Assembly (NCBI GenBank): GCA_030748415.1 | Contig: JASMMA010000020.1 | Location: forward strand, 1 to 32,167 | From: Planctomycetota bacterium | GTDB lineage: Bacteria; Planctomycetota; UBA1135 | DNA length: 32,167 nt | Reading direction: 5' to 3' | In this document: positions 8,453-17,312 of the stretch, piece after piece | Numbering within the stretch: the stretch's first letter is position 1 | How the letters are laid out: the number at the start of each line of letters is the position of its first letter | The notes under the pieces: model-generated | Seen by the model: the letters and a program-made list of their open reading frames with translations, nothing else | What the model was told of the DNA's origin: nothing | Databases searched by the model: none | Program-made: the position numbers and the translations under genes

Positions 8453-9429
8453 TCAGAAATGGGAACCAAGAAATCGGCCTTCACACCAGTGCGAATTTCG
8501 GAAAGATCTTGTTGGAGTTTGGACTCGCGGAGTGCGCGATCTACTTTTTCTCTAACACTTTGCAGGTCAACAACACCCCGGATTCGTACCGTTTCAACTC
8601 GCAAAAGGTAAATCCAAGCTGACCCCGCAATGGGCCCCCGAAGAAGGTGCCCCTCAGGAAGTTTGAATCCTAAATCTGAAAAAAGTACCCTCAAGACAGG
8701 CTCTTCAAATCGGTTTGTATGGTCCCTTCGAACCAGACCTTGATAACCACTCTTCTTTTTGTCGAGTTCAGATGTTGCCAAGTTTTGGACGGCATCTTCC
8801 CATGTTATTTTTCCATTTGAGAGTTCTGATGCTGTGTTATCCAGCAAGTCGTATAAGTCCCGCCGCTTCTCGGTTGGAAGAATGAGGCCTGTATCCAGAT
8901 TCACTAAAGGAAGCCGAATCCAAGAGAATGAAAGTTCTCCAAAAAACTCTGGTACGGACTCAAGCATGCGCCTGCGCAACTGGCTGGTCCCGTATTCGCT
9001 CTGCTGAGTCGCAAGGATGCGGGCACGGTTCTGGATTTCCATTCCGTGGTTAAGCATGAGGGCTTTGGGAGCCAGTGAAAGAGAACGGTCTTTCGCCCAT
9101 GCCGAAGATTCGGCCAGAACAACTTCATCCGAGACCTGCGGAATCTTGGCAAGATTAAGAGCTTGGTGGTCAGCAAAAGCGCGGCATCTGGCAAGGAATA
9201 CAGGGGAGTTGAGAAAAAGTTGGGCCTGTTTGGAATCTCGATCCAGCATTTCGGCCAACTTGGATTCATCCCATTTGTTTTCACTGAGGATTGAGCGGGC
9301 AGTGAAGCCCTCTCCATTAAGTTTGAGGACTATGCGGTCAAGTAGTGGCTCCTGGGCGGAAGTCGGCACTTCTTGAGCAAGGCTTGGCGCGCTAATCGCA
9401 AGAAAGAAGAGGAAGAATGGGGTAAACAT
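8449..9429 (-). CDS. Secreted parvulin/SurA-like folding factor
   Basis: The 326-residue protein begins with a signal peptide (FFLFFLAISAPSLA, cleavage likely before QEV). Its N-terminal half is helical. A C-terminal region (about 190-300) matches the parvulin fold in the stretches NGKITWEDAVQNLATSE, SGYQGLVRR and LLRGPIAGSAWIYLLRVE, followed by a charged helix as in SurA/PpiC proteins. The usual first strand with the catalytic HILV-type motif is not recognisable, so it may be a chaperone without isomerase activity. It is the first gene of the ABC operon and may help fold the exporter's cargo or outer-membrane partners. Confidence 0.6.
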   Translation of the reverse strand: MFTPFFLFFLAISAPSLAQEVPTSAQEPLLDRIVLKLNGEGFTARSILSENKWDESKLAEMLDRDSKQAQLFLNSPVFLARCRAFADHQALNLAKIPQVSDEVVLAESSAWAKDRSLSLAPKALMLNHGMEIQNRARILATQQSEYGTSQLRRRMLESVPEFFGELSFSWIRLPLVNLDTGLILPTEKRRDLYDLLDNTASELSNGKITWEDAVQNLATSELDKKKSGYQGLVRRDHTNRFEEPVLRVLFSDLGFKLPEGHLLRGPIAGSAWIYLLRVETVRIRGVVDLQSVREKVDRALRESKLQQDLSEIRTGVKADFLVPISE

Positions 9430-9459
9430 CGGGAATCGGGGTGAATGCCTTGGTCAAAC

Positions 9460-9465
9460 ATCGTA
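9460..9465 (-). promoter_or_regulatory. Candidate -10 of the foldase/ABC operon
   Basis: On the minus strand TACGAT lies 30 nt upstream of the ATG at 9429. It overlaps by 2 bp the candidate -10 of the divergent kinase gene, so the two promoters would compete for polymerase. No good -35 is seen. Confidence 0.25.
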
Positions 9466-9469
9466 ACCT
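9464..9469 (+). promoter_or_regulatory. Candidate -10 of the galactokinase-family gene
   Basis: TAACCT ends 8 nt before the GTG at 9478. The spacing fits transcription starting at or near the start codon. The hexamer is only a fair match and there is no clear -35. Confidence 0.25.
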
Positions 9470-9477
9470 AGCCCCAA

Positions 9478-10650
9478 GTGGAAGTAACCGCAGCATTAGC
9501 CGAGCAGACCCTGGACTTCTTTCGAGAAGGAAGTTCTAAGGCCCCCCGTATTTTTTTTGCCCCTGGCCGAGCCAACTTGGGGGGGGCTCATATGGACTAC
9601 AACGGCGGCAAGGTGATGCCGGTAGCCCTTTCGAAGGGAACTTGTATTGCTATTGCGCCCAGAGACGATCATTTCCTTCAATTGCGATCTGCACAATTTC
9701 CTGGCGAGAAGATTGAAGTTCCTATGTCCGAACTGAAGCCGGGAAGAACGAAAACTTGGTCCGCCTATTCAGAGGGTGCCCTCTACTGCGCTTCTCAAGC
9801 TTGGGGGGAGTTGCCTGGGTTAGATATTTTTGTGAATGCTGACCTACCTATGGGCCGTGGTTTGAGCTCGTCGGCGAGCGTTGAGTGTGGCATGGTGTTT
9901 GCCATTTCCAAATTACTAGAGGCAAAGACCGATGCGGATGAAATGATTCGATTAGCTCATCGCGCAGAAAGTGAATATGTTGGGGTGCGATGTGGAATTT
10001 TAGACCAGGCAGCAATCTTATTGGCAGAGAAGGATTCAATCCTCCTTTTCGATTGTCTGGAATTAACGAGGGAGCACCTTCCATTTCCTGCGGATCGTGT
10101 CGCTATTGCAGTTGTTGATAGCGGAGTTCAGCGCGAGTTAGCAAACTCTGCCTTCAACGAGCGTGTCGCTGAGTGCACGCGAGCCCTATCACTTTTGCAA
10201 GAGCAGCTCCCAGGTGTTACATGTTTGCGAGATGTTAAGCGCAAAGAGTTTGAGCTTCAACGGGATCGCCTTCCTCCAAATCTTGCTCGGCGGGTGAAAC
10301 ATGTAGTGGGTGAATATGAGCGCACTCAAGTCGCCGCACAGGCTCTTCGTGCAGGTAACTTGGCCGGGTTTGGGGAAACAATGAGTTCTGCCCACGAATC
10401 TTTGAGAGACCTGTTTGAAGTCTCCACACCAGAGTTAGATATTTTGGTTGACGCTTCCCAATCCATTGATGGCTGCTTTGGGGCACGGCTAACGGGGGCT
10501 GGCTTTGGCGGTTGTATCGTTGCAGTTGTGGACACGAACTCCAAAGGGGTCTTTAATTCCCAAGTTCCTGAAATATATGAGAAGAAAACAGGCCGCAAAA
10601 CGGAAGTGCAGTGGTTCCGACCTTCTCAAGGGCCAATGGAAATAACCTAA
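9478..10650 (+). CDS. galK: Galactokinase-family GHMP sugar kinase with altered sugar-site motif
   Basis: The 390-residue protein has the three GHMP motifs: FAPGRANLGGAHMDYNGG (27-44), the ATP-binding PMGRGLSSSASVECG (124-138), and ARLTGAGFGGCIVAVV near the C-terminus. The catalytic pair is present as Arg31 and Asp176 (CGILDQ). The galactokinase signature normally reads GRxNLIGEHTDYN. Here the sugar-contacting Glu (Glu43 of the human enzyme) is Ala37, while His38 and Asp40 are kept. The enzyme should phosphorylate a sugar at C1 with ATP, but galactose may not be its substrate. It starts with GTG, and no Leloir-pathway gene is nearby. Its TAA stop interlocks with the stop of the convergent gene. 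Confidence 0.8.
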   Translation: MEVTAALAEQTLDFFREGSSKAPRIFFAPGRANLGGAHMDYNGGKVMPVALSKGTCIAIAPRDDHFLQLRSAQFPGEKIEVPMSELKPGRTKTWSAYSEGALYCASQAWGELPGLDIFVNADLPMGRGLSSSASVECGMVFAISKLLEAKTDADEMIRLAHRAESEYVGVRCGILDQAAILLAEKDSILLFDCLELTREHLPFPADRVAIAVVDSGVQRELANSAFNERVAECTRALSLLQEQLPGVTCLRDVKRKEFELQRDRLPPNLARRVKHVVGEYERTQVAAQALRAGNLAGFGETMSSAHESLRDLFEVSTPELDILVDASQSIDGCFGARLTGAGFGGCIVAVVDTNSKGVFNSQVPEIYEKKTGRKTEVQWFRPSQGPMEIT

Positions 10651-11789
10651 TTCTGTTTTTTAACTGAGAGCAAAAGCTCTCGCCGACCGATACGATTTTC
10701 GGCATTCGGACCTCGGAAGAGGGCAGGACCCAATGGGATAAGTTTTGATTTAATTGCAGATTCGCGGAGTTCGTCGGCGAGCTGCTGAGCACCCAGCTGG
10801 GTGTAAGTAACCCAGCGGAGCCAGAGGCCCTCGGAAAAACTATGAACTTGGACCCCCTCGGGGGGCTTGCCTGTTAATTCAGATAGTCCAACTAGCTGAC
10901 CCTCATTTTCAAGCAACACCACCCAGGACTGTTTTTTTTCTTCGGAAGGAAGGGATTTCCACCAAGTTGAATCTTGCTCAGCTGCCCAGAGTTGGATTGG
11001 AGGGCGGATTTGAAGACCGTACTCTTCACCTTTGATTCGTTGTTTTGAGTCCTTTGAGGAATTGCCTACCCAATTACCAATTGCATCTTGAGAGGAATCC
11101 GCTTCAGAAAATGGGCCAAAGGCCTTGTCGAAAACTAAAACACCATCCTCGATTACGGGGAAAATCTCTACCTGAGTTAGCGCAGGGGTTTTCCATTCCC
11201 AACGCTTTGGAAAAAGCCTACCCTTCGACCCAGGAGCCCAGTCACTGAGTCGAAGGTCCATTGTTCTTAGACTAAGGCGATTTGGGAGAAAGTCATCTCC
11301 CAAGGAAATGTCTAAAGTGCCCCAGGGGCCACTTACTTTGAACTCTTTAAGCTCAGCATTTCCCGCTAAGGTGTCTTTAAAATCCCAAGGGAAACGAGAG
11401 GCGACCCAACGAAGCCAAGTTTGCCGAGACAATTCTTCAGCGTCCCATTTTTGAAAGGAAGGGGCAGCGTTTGGTAGGAACCAAGCAAGTTTTGGAGTTT
11501 GGACTAGGAATAGGTTTCTTTTTCCATTTTTTTTCAATAAATATCGAAGGCGCGAAGGGCCACCAACTAATACCTCACATTCTTGTTCCACAGTTTCACC
11601 GGAAGGAAATATGAAGGTAATATCTCCTGTGGAACGAAAGTGTTCCGAAGGTCCACGCTTGGGGCAAGAAGCCTGCTTCCTCTTTTGGCAGAGTTGTTCA
11701 TAAAAAGTAAGCTCTTGAGTCGAGGGAGCAGGGTCTTGGAGGGCAGCAGTTGTTGCAAAACTCAAGAGGAAGGAAGTCGTAAGGAACAT
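10647..11789 (-). CDS. Secreted protein of unknown function
   Basis: I do not recognise this 380-residue protein. It has an N-terminal signal peptide (MFLTTSFLLSFATTAALQ), then a region of alternating beta-type segments (for example GDITFIFPSGETVEQECEV and LRYLLKKNGKRNLFLVQ) that loosely recalls LolA-like lipid-binding folds. A C-terminal third rich in Trp and charged residues follows. Two Cys lie close to the mature N-terminus (LCQKRKQASC). It starts 2 nt after the stop of the HEAT-repeat lipoprotein gene, so the two are almost certainly co-transcribed and may act together at the envelope. The stop TAG shares four bases with the kinase stop. Confidence 0.7.
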   Translation of the reverse strand: MFLTTSFLLSFATTAALQDPAPSTQELTFYEQLCQKRKQASCPKRGPSEHFRSTGDITFIFPSGETVEQECEVLVGGPSRLRYLLKKNGKRNLFLVQTPKLAWFLPNAAPSFQKWDAEELSRQTWLRWVASRFPWDFKDTLAGNAELKEFKVSGPWGTLDISLGDDFLPNRLSLRTMDLRLSDWAPGSKGRLFPKRWEWKTPALTQVEIFPVIEDGVLVFDKAFGPFSEADSSQDAIGNWVGNSSKDSKQRIKGEEYGLQIRPPIQLWAAEQDSTWWKSLPSEEKKQSWVVLLENEGQLVGLSELTGKPPEGVQVHSFSEGLWLRWVTYTQLGAQQLADELRESAIKSKLIPLGPALFRGPNAENRIGRRELLLSVKKQN

Positions 11790-11791
11790 CT

Positions 11792-12706
11792 CTACTTTTG
11801 AATCGTTGCCGCTTCAATTGGAGTTGCCCAATCGTCAGCATTTTTGCCCCAGTCTTGGCCGTAAATTTTTGCAAGAGCAGCTCGTGCTGCGCCAGCTACG
11901 AGGGTGTCTTCGTCGGAGAGTGCCTCCAGAAGTGAGGGGGTTGACCCGATACTGGAGATTTCACCGAGTGCCCAAGCAGCGGCAAGGCGATTGTCTGGAA
12001 TGTCATCCTTTAGTTTTTCCTGAAGCAAGGGGACCGTGTGGGCTGCTTTTATCAAGCCCAAGCCAATCAAGGCCTGACCTCGAACTTTTGGGAGCTCAGA
12101 CCCAAGAAGGGCAACCATGATGGAAGATAATGTTCCATTTTCATCGTTACGCAATTTGTCTGCGATACGAAGGGTGGCAAAGGCGGCATTTTGGAGAATG
12201 CTATCCGTAGCGTTGATGTCCATGACCCGTTCGTAAACGGGGGAAAGGGCAGTAGATTCATCTGCTAGCATTCCTAATCCGAGCAGTGCCGACGAGGCGA
12301 CGAGGTCATCTTCGGCGCTGACATTATTCAAAAGAAGAGGGAGTGCAGCAGGGTCAGCACAGAACCCAAGTGCAGCAGAGGCAATTGCACGGTTTCGCGG
12401 GGCACCCGAAACGGCGATCTTTTCAAGTTGAGGTTGTTCACGATGGGCCAAAGTTGCGATGGCCTTTTCTGTCGTTGCAATCGCGCTTCGGTTTGAAGTT
12501 GAGCGAGGCGCACTCATTAATGATTTCCAAGAACGCAGATGGCGCTCGCATTCCACCATCAAATCACCAACGGCCATTGGACCTCTCCCACTAGGCTCCT
12601 GGTACTCCTCGGTAAGAAGGTCCGGTAGCTTAGGGTCAGCCTGAGGGGTAGCACAGGCTGAGAAAACGAGAAAAGGGAGCAGGAAGTGGGCAGGGGTGGG
12701 TTTCAT
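11792..12706 (-). CDS. HEAT-repeat lipoprotein
   Basis: The 304-residue protein begins with a lipoprotein signal ending in the lipobox VFSAC (Cys18). After a linker and a helical segment, it carries several HEAT/PBS-lyase-type helical repeats between about residues 85 and 290: RNRAIASAALGFCADPAALPLL, SSALLGLGMLADESTALSPV, KVRGQALIGLGLIKAAHTVPLL, NRLAAAWALGEISSIGSTPSLL and VAGAARAALAKIYG. Such repeats are binding scaffolds rather than enzymes. It is the first gene of a two-gene unit with the secreted orphan. Its partner is unknown. Confidence 0.85.
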   Translation of the reverse strand: MKPTPAHFLLPFLVFSACATPQADPKLPDLLTEEYQEPSGRGPMAVGDLMVECERHLRSWKSLMSAPRSTSNRSAIATTEKAIATLAHREQPQLEKIAVSGAPRNRAIASAALGFCADPAALPLLLNNVSAEDDLVASSALLGLGMLADESTALSPVYERVMDINATDSILQNAAFATLRIADKLRNDENGTLSSIMVALLGSELPKVRGQALIGLGLIKAAHTVPLLQEKLKDDIPDNRLAAAWALGEISSIGSTPSLLEALSDEDTLVAGAARAALAKIYGQDWGKNADDWATPIEAATIQK

Positions 12707-12723
12707 TTGACTTGTGGTTTACA

Positions 12724-12729
12724 ATCATA
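12724..12729 (-). promoter_or_regulatory. Candidate -10 of the HEAT lipoprotein gene
   Basis: TATGAT on the minus strand is a near-consensus -10, 17 nt before the ATG at 12706. It predicts a leader of about 10 nt without a Shine-Dalgarno. The -35 position reads GGAACC, a poor match. Confidence 0.3.
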
Positions 12730-12776
12730 AGACAGGACCCCCCCTCGGTTCCTTCCCCTTTAAGCAGTAATATTTC

Positions 12777-13859
12777 ATGGAACTTCTCGACTGGATGGCG
12801 CGCGGCGGACATGATCGGGTTTTAGCCGTTCAAGACTTCGAATCGGGCCTTCAGGGCTGGATTGCCCTTCACAATACCCGGCGTGGGCCGGCGTATGGTG
12901 GAATTCGTGTGTGGCGGTATCGAAATGAAGCCGAAGCCGCTCTGGATTCCCTTCGATTGTCGCAGTCCATGACCTACAAATGCGTCCTGGCTGGCGTGGC
13001 TGGCGGTGGGGCGAAGACCGTGATTTTGGCGGATCGAATTAAAAACCGAAATTTGGCCATGAAAAAATTGGGTCAGTTTATCGAAGGGTTGAACGGGGTA
13101 TATCGCTGTGGGCCCGATGTCGGCTTTGTTGAGTCCGATCGAATAGCTCTACAACAAGAGGGGAGTTCTTTTTACACCTGCCACTCAGAAAATTTGCGGC
13201 CTGCAGGAGAAGCAACCGCCGAAGGAGTTGAGTTTGGCATGCGTGCCGCCCTCGATTTTGTAGATGGTAACTCAGAACTTTCAGGGCGAACCGTTGCGAT
13301 TCAAGGTCTGGGTGCTGTTGGCTTACCCCTTGCAGAGCGGCTCTTGAATAAGGGGTGCCGTGTTGTCGCTTGCGATTTAGACCCAACGACTGCTGAGAAA
13401 GCTAAACGGTTGGGTGCCTCGATTGTGGAGCCGGTAAAGATTTTTGAAATCGAATCAGATATTCTTGCTCCTTGTGCAATGGGAGGTGTACTGCATGATT
13501 TGAACTTGCAAAAATTGCGATGCCGCATTGTTGCCGGGGCTGCCAACAACATGCTTCCATCACCTGAGCAAGCAAATCAACTCCACGATCGGGGCATCTT
13601 GTATGTTCCAGACTTTGTGGTCAATAGCGGGGCCCTTGTTGAGGGGTCTGGCTTTGAGCAAACTGGGCGCACAGATTTTGATGTTGAGCTGAGGCGTATT
13701 GGTGCAACGGTTTCGGCAGTCCTTCAACGCGCAGATGCTTCTGGGTGTTCTTCACACGAGGCTGCGATTGGAATGGCTAGGGAAATATTGGAACAAGAAA
13801 ATAATCTTGGCGAACATCCACATTCTGGCAGAGAGGCCGAAGCAGAAGATTTGGCCTAA
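12777..13859 (+). CDS. Leucine dehydrogenase-family amino-acid dehydrogenase
   Basis: This 360-residue enzyme of the Glu/Leu/Phe/Val dehydrogenase family reversibly deaminates a branched or aromatic amino acid with NAD. Catalytic lysines Lys68 (MTYK) and Lys80 (GGGAK) sit at the leucine dehydrogenase positions, and Asp113 (GPDVGF) is the expected catalytic Asp. The Rossmann motif IQGLGAVGLPLAERLL (about 294-309 of the codon order around 13299-13346) binds the nucleotide, and CAMGG and AGAANN follow as in the family. The glycine-rich loop reads GGGAK rather than LGGGK, and GGIR replaces GGCR. These changes, plus its isolation from catabolic genes, leave the substrate open. No Shine-Dalgarno is seen; AGTAAT 5 nt before the ATG may be a -10. 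Confidence 0.85.
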   Translation: MELLDWMARGGHDRVLAVQDFESGLQGWIALHNTRRGPAYGGIRVWRYRNEAEAALDSLRLSQSMTYKCVLAGVAGGGAKTVILADRIKNRNLAMKKLGQFIEGLNGVYRCGPDVGFVESDRIALQQEGSSFYTCHSENLRPAGEATAEGVEFGMRAALDFVDGNSELSGRTVAIQGLGAVGLPLAERLLNKGCRVVACDLDPTTAEKAKRLGASIVEPVKIFEIESDILAPCAMGGVLHDLNLQKLRCRIVAGAANNMLPSPEQANQLHDRGILYVPDFVVNSGALVEGSGFEQTGRTDFDVELRRIGATVSAVLQRADASGCSSHEAAIGMAREILEQENNLGEHPHSGREAEAEDLA

Positions 13860-14077
13860 GCGTCGCGATACTCTTCCAGCCAAGCCATTTGAATGGCTTC
13901 CAAGATTCGTTCATTGCACTTGCTTTTCTCGCCGGTAAATCCAGGGATGGCTAAGACCATGTCTCTTAGGGTGGTGAAGCGGATTTGAAGTGGGTTCAGA
14001 TTGGGGTTTTTTTCAAATAGCTGAAAAGCAATCTCTTCGGTGTTGACCCAGGTTATAGGGAGTGCTTCGGGATTCAT
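13856..14077 (-). CDS. iscX: Fe-S assembly protein IscX
   Basis: This small acidic protein (73 residues) matches IscX/YfhJ. It has ITWVNTEEIAFQLFEKNPNLNPLQIRFTTLRDMV in the first half and NERILEAIQMAWLEEYRD at the end, the usual IscU/IscS-binding surface. IscX modulates IscS and may act as an iron-dependent regulator of cluster assembly. ATG 14077 is chosen because it overlaps the ferredoxin stop as ATGA and gives the family length; an upstream extension would run into fdx. It is the last gene of the isc operon, and its stop interlocks with that of the convergent dehydrogenase gene in CTAA. Confidence 0.92.
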   Translation of the reverse strand: MNPEALPITWVNTEEIAFQLFEKNPNLNPLQIRFTTLRDMVLAIPGFTGEKSKCNERILEAIQMAWLEEYRDA

Positions 14078-14484
14078 CCGTGATCCTCCTGTACGAGGTT
14101 GCGATTCCATGAGGGAACTTCAACGACTAGGTCGCAACTTCCATCTGGAACAGCTTGGCAAGCGAGCCTGCTGTCAAGTTGAAGTCCGGGTGCTTTTTCA
14201 AGCATGTCGACTTCAGAGTCTGTGCCATCGGGAATCGACTCAACGCCTTCTTGCACAATGATGTGGCAAGTTGAGCAAGCGCAAACTCCACCGCAGGCAT
14301 AACCGATGGATATCCCTGCATCTAAAGCGGTTTGAAGGATGCTCCCCGGGTGCCCTGCAACTCTGTCAGGCAAGTTTGCGGGGTCAACCTCAACGGTTTC
14401 GTCCATAGGCAGAAACCGAATGCGGTACGCGGTTTTTGGAGGGTCTGGCGCAGTCTCTTTCATGTATGGATTTTTTCCAGCCAT
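14074..14484 (-). CDS. fdx: [2Fe-2S] ferredoxin of the Isc system
   Basis: The 136-residue adrenodoxin-type ferredoxin donates electrons during cluster assembly on IscU. The cluster ligands are visible as Cys64, Cys70 and Cys73 in ACGGVCACSTCHI, and Cys109 in RLACQA, the C-x5-C-x2-C...C spacing of Isc ferredoxins. An extra Cys68 lies inside the binding loop. The N-terminus has about 18 residues before the first strand, longer than in E. coli Fdx. It overlaps hscA by 1 bp (TGATG) and iscX by 4 bp. Confidence 0.94.
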   Translation of the reverse strand: MAGKNPYMKETAPDPPKTAYRIRFLPMDETVEVDPANLPDRVAGHPGSILQTALDAGISIGYACGGVCACSTCHIIVQEGVESIPDGTDSEVDMLEKAPGLQLDSRLACQAVPDGSCDLVVEVPSWNRNLVQEDHG

Positions 14485-16379
14485 CAGGAATCACCTCCGA
14501 TAATTTCTTCTACTTTTCGATTTGTTACGGTGTTATGAGCAAGATTATTCATAAGAAGTTCGGCGAGTGGGTAGGCAGCTTCTTCCAGTTCATCCAAAAT
14601 AGATTGGAGTGTGGATGAAGTGTTTTTCACTGACGCATCATCTGCGTCTTCAATGGCTTCTTTGAGTCGGGCCCAATGCTCGGCGGGTAGTTTTTCTTCA
14701 GCTAAAGTTATGTTCTTTTGAACCGAGCGGAGCACCGTTTCAAGTTCTGTTTTCAAATCGGAAACGCGGCGGGCCTCCATGTCGGATTCGGCGTTTTCCC
14801 ATGCACACTTAAGCATAGATTCAACTTCTTCATCAGTGAGTCCGTGCTTGGGCTTGATTTCAATGGATGCGGCTGCACCGCTTCGCTCTTCTTTCGCTTT
14901 GACCCGAAGAATCCCATCAGCATCAAGAGTGAACTCTACACCGATTTTGGGTAGGCCGGCAGGCATGGGCGGAATGCCCGTCAGAATAAATTCACCAAGG
15001 CTTCGACAATCTGATACTAATTCCCTTTCCCCCTGAACGACATGGAACTTGACCGCACTTTGGCCATCCATGAAGGTGGTGAATCCTTCCATTGCTCGGC
15101 ATGGAATTGGGGAATTGCGGTGGATGAGTTTGGAAACGGTGCCACCAACCGTTTCAATTCCAAGGGATAGGGGGGTGACATCAAGAAGGAGAGCGTTGAC
15201 ATCTGCCCCTGAAAGGACTCCCCCCTGAACAGCAGCACCAAGGGCAACAATCTCATCGGGATTTAAGCCCGATTGCGCTTCGTTGCCGGTAAAGGCTTCT
15301 ACTGCTTTTCGCACGAACGGTATTCGTGTACTGCCCCCAACAAGAACGAGTTCGTCGAGGTCTTCTACGCGAAGGTTTGCATCTTTAAGAACATGTTTGC
15401 AGAACTCCAAGCTTCGCTCAATCATTGGAGTGATGAAGGACTCAAAAGTTTCTCGCTGAATTGTTTCGCGCCAAGCAATTCCTGTAGCAGGGTCATGAAA
15501 GCTGAGGTCGGCGGTTCTAGATTCAGATAGGTTTTTTTTGCAGCGTTCAGCGGCTAGCCTTAAAGCAGAACGAGATGCGGAATCGTCCATTGGGTTAACG
15601 CCGCATTTACTTTGAATCGCATTGGCTGCGTATTCCATGAGAGTGGAATCCATGTCGTCACCGCCGAGGGCTGTGTCACCAGCAGTTGCAAGAACACGGA
15701 AAACACCATCTTCCAGTTGAAGAATAGAGGCATCAAAGGTGCCGCCCCCAAGGTCATAAACAAGAACGCGAGAGGATTCGCCGCGTTGAAGGCCATAAGC
15801 GAGGGCGGCTGAGGTTGGTTCATTGACGATTCGAAGGACTTCCAGGCCTGCAAGCTTGGCGGCTTCACGAGTAGCGTGTCTTTGGGCATCGTCGAAGTAA
15901 GCAGGAACCGTAATGACTGCACGGTTGAGATCGCTAACAGGGCGTTCCAGAGCTTGAGAGGCCTGAGCTCTAGCTGCAGAAAGCACATGCGCAGAAACTT
16001 CAATTGGGGAAACCAATCGGTGCCCCATGCGTATCATTGCCATGGGGCGGTCTTCAGCGTTCTCAACTTGATAGGGGAGTTGAAGGTGAGACTCTTTAAT
16101 GTCTTCCGCGCTGCGCCCGATTAGGCGCTTGGCGGAATGAACAGTCTTGTCCGGAGCAATTCGGCTCCTTGCCAACGCTGCCCGCCCAACAACAACAGTG
16201 TCGTCATTTGTCCAACTGACGACGGAAGGGAGAATGGACTGCCCACGCTCATCGCTAAGCACAAGTGGCGCCCTTCCTTCCCAAACGGCCACCAGAGTAT
16301 TTGTCGTTCCAAGATCAATCCCTAGAACAGGTGTGGCCGATGTTTCGCCAAGCAGGTTTAGAGAGGGAAGAGTAGCCAC
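14484..16379 (-). CDS. hscA: Hsp70-type Fe-S chaperone HscA
   Basis: The 631-residue Hsp70 is placed between hscB and fdx as in E. coli. The nucleotide domain shows [15 protein letters not shown] (about 19-33), [34 protein letters not shown] and [16 protein letters not shown]. The substrate domain contains [14 protein letters not shown] and a C-terminal helical lid. HscA uses ATP to release the cluster from IscU by binding the LPPVK motif, which the local IscU carries. The length is close to E. coli HscA (616) and the C-terminus lacks the acidic EEVD-like tail of DnaK. The start is GTG. Context makes HscA far more likely than a second DnaK. Confidence 0.95.
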   Translation of the reverse strand: MATLPSLNLLGETSATPVLGIDLGTTNTLVAVWEGRAPLVLSDERGQSILPSVVSWTNDDTVVVGRAALARSRIAPDKTVHSAKRLIGRSAEDIKESHLQLPYQVENAEDRPMAMIRMGHRLVSPIEVSAHVLSAARAQASQALERPVSDLNRAVITVPAYFDDAQRHATREAAKLAGLEVLRIVNEPTSAALAYGLQRGESSRVLVYDLGGGTFDASILQLEDGVFRVLATAGDTALGGDDMDSTLMEYAANAIQSKCGVNPMDDSASRSALRLAAERCKKNLSESRTADLSFHDPATGIAWRETIQRETFESFITPMIERSLEFCKHVLKDANLRVEDLDELVLVGGSTRIPFVRKAVEAFTGNEAQSGLNPDEIVALGAAVQGGVLSGADVNALLLDVTPLSLGIETVGGTVSKLIHRNSPIPCRAMEGFTTFMDGQSAVKFHVVQGERELVSDCRSLGEFILTGIPPMPAGLPKIGVEFTLDADGILRVKAKEERSGAAASIEIKPKHGLTDEEVESMLKCAWENAESDMEARRVSDLKTELETVLRSVQKNITLAEEKLPAEHWARLKEAIEDADDASVKNTSSTLQSILDELEEAAYPLAELLMNNLAHNTVTNRKVEEIIGGDS

Positions 16380-16388
16380 AGAAAAAGT

Positions 16389-16949
16389 TTAGTGCAGAGT
16401 GCTAGGGATGAGGAGGTCATCGCAGGTCTTTCGGAAATAGGATGCCTTTTGGAGGTGACCCCGAATTTTTTCAAGTTTTTCAGACCGAGTGTTGGGTGCC
16501 ATTGCAAGTTGATCAAAGAGTTGGAAGACTGATTTTTCTTCGCGTTCCTGGAGCGTATGCAGTTTCTGGACGATTTCCTGAATCGCCTCAGGATTTCCTT
16601 GGCTTCTGGCCTCCGAAGCTTCTTCTTTGAGCTCCATCATGGCCATTAAGAAATCCGGACTGGAGGCAGTATCGGTTCCTTCATCCAATTTGAATCCTTC
16701 AACTTCAAGCAAAGCGGCTGCACGAGCAATAGGGCACTTTAATACTTCATAAGCCTCGTTAAGAGTGGCCATGTGGTCTTCCGCTTTCAGTCTTTCCGCT
16801 TCGGGCCGGAGGACGAACCGGTCCGGGTGCCAAATGCGGCTCGCTTCAAGGTGCGCCTTTTCTAAATCAGCTGTTTGAATCCGAAAGCGTCGCGGGAGCC
16901 CAAGCAATGAGAATGGATCCTCCCGAAGCTTCCCTTTGCTTTCTTGCAT
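16389..16949 (-). CDS. hscB: J-domain co-chaperone HscB
   Basis: The 186-residue protein has an N-terminal J domain with the HPD tripeptide at 41-43 (WHPDRF), which stimulates HscA ATPase. A C-terminal helical domain with FLMAMMELKEEASEA is the conserved IscU-binding surface. HscB delivers IscU with its cluster to HscA. The gene starts 6 nt after iscA and ends 9 nt before hscA. No zinc-binding Cys pairs of the long eukaryotic type are present before the J domain. The start is supported by family length (E. coli 171). Confidence 0.94.
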   Translation of the reverse strand: MQESKGKLREDPFSLLGLPRRFRIQTADLEKAHLEASRIWHPDRFVLRPEAERLKAEDHMATLNEAYEVLKCPIARAAALLEVEGFKLDEGTDTASSPDFLMAMMELKEEASEARSQGNPEAIQEIVQKLHTLQEREEKSVFQLFDQLAMAPNTRSEKLEKIRGHLQKASYFRKTCDDLLIPSTLH

Positions 16950-16955
16950 GCTTGA

Positions 16956-17312
16956 TTAGACGGAGAATGAATCGCCGCAACCGCAGGTGTTTGTGGCGTT
17001 CGGGTTCTCAAACTGGAACCCCTTCCCTTGAAGGCCGTCCGAATAAGTGAGGCGTGTTCCATTGAGATAAAGGATAGATTTCGGGTCACAGAAAATGCGA
17101 ACCCCATCCTCTTCAATGATGATGTCACCATCAGCGGGTTTGAAGTCAAAGTTCAAAGTGTATGTGAATCCAGAACAACCACCACCTTTCACGCCAACTC
17201 GAACCCCAGCAGTTTCTGGTAGTTCGTGTTCCAAAAGTAGGCGCTTGATTTCGGTGCTTGCTTCAGGAGTTAATTGAAAGTCCGCCTTTGGAGTTTGAGA
17301 GTTAGTTTTCAT
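16956..17312 (-). CDS. iscA: A-type Fe-S carrier IscA
   Basis: This 118-residue A-type carrier accepts clusters or iron for delivery to apo-proteins. The three ligand cysteines are Cys46 in GGGCSGFTY, and Cys110 and Cys112 in NTCGCGDSF. ATG 17312 is preferred over an upstream in-frame codon at 17357 because it gives the family N-terminus and shortens the overlap with iscU to 11 bp. A weak AAAGAAGA lies a few bases before it. The order after iscU is canonical. Confidence 0.94.
   Translation of the reverse strand: MKTNSQTPKADFQLTPEASTEIKRLLLEHELPETAGVRVGVKGGGCSGFTYTLNFDFKPADGDIIIEEDGVRIFCDPKSILYLNGTRLTYSDGLQGKGFQFENPNATNTCGCGDSFSV

Noticed and set aside
12707-12733. TTGACT with TAAGAC as the promoter of the dehydrogenase gene
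   Set aside because: The spacer is 15 bp and the start codon would be more than 40 nt downstream. It is possible but weaker than a start near the ATG.
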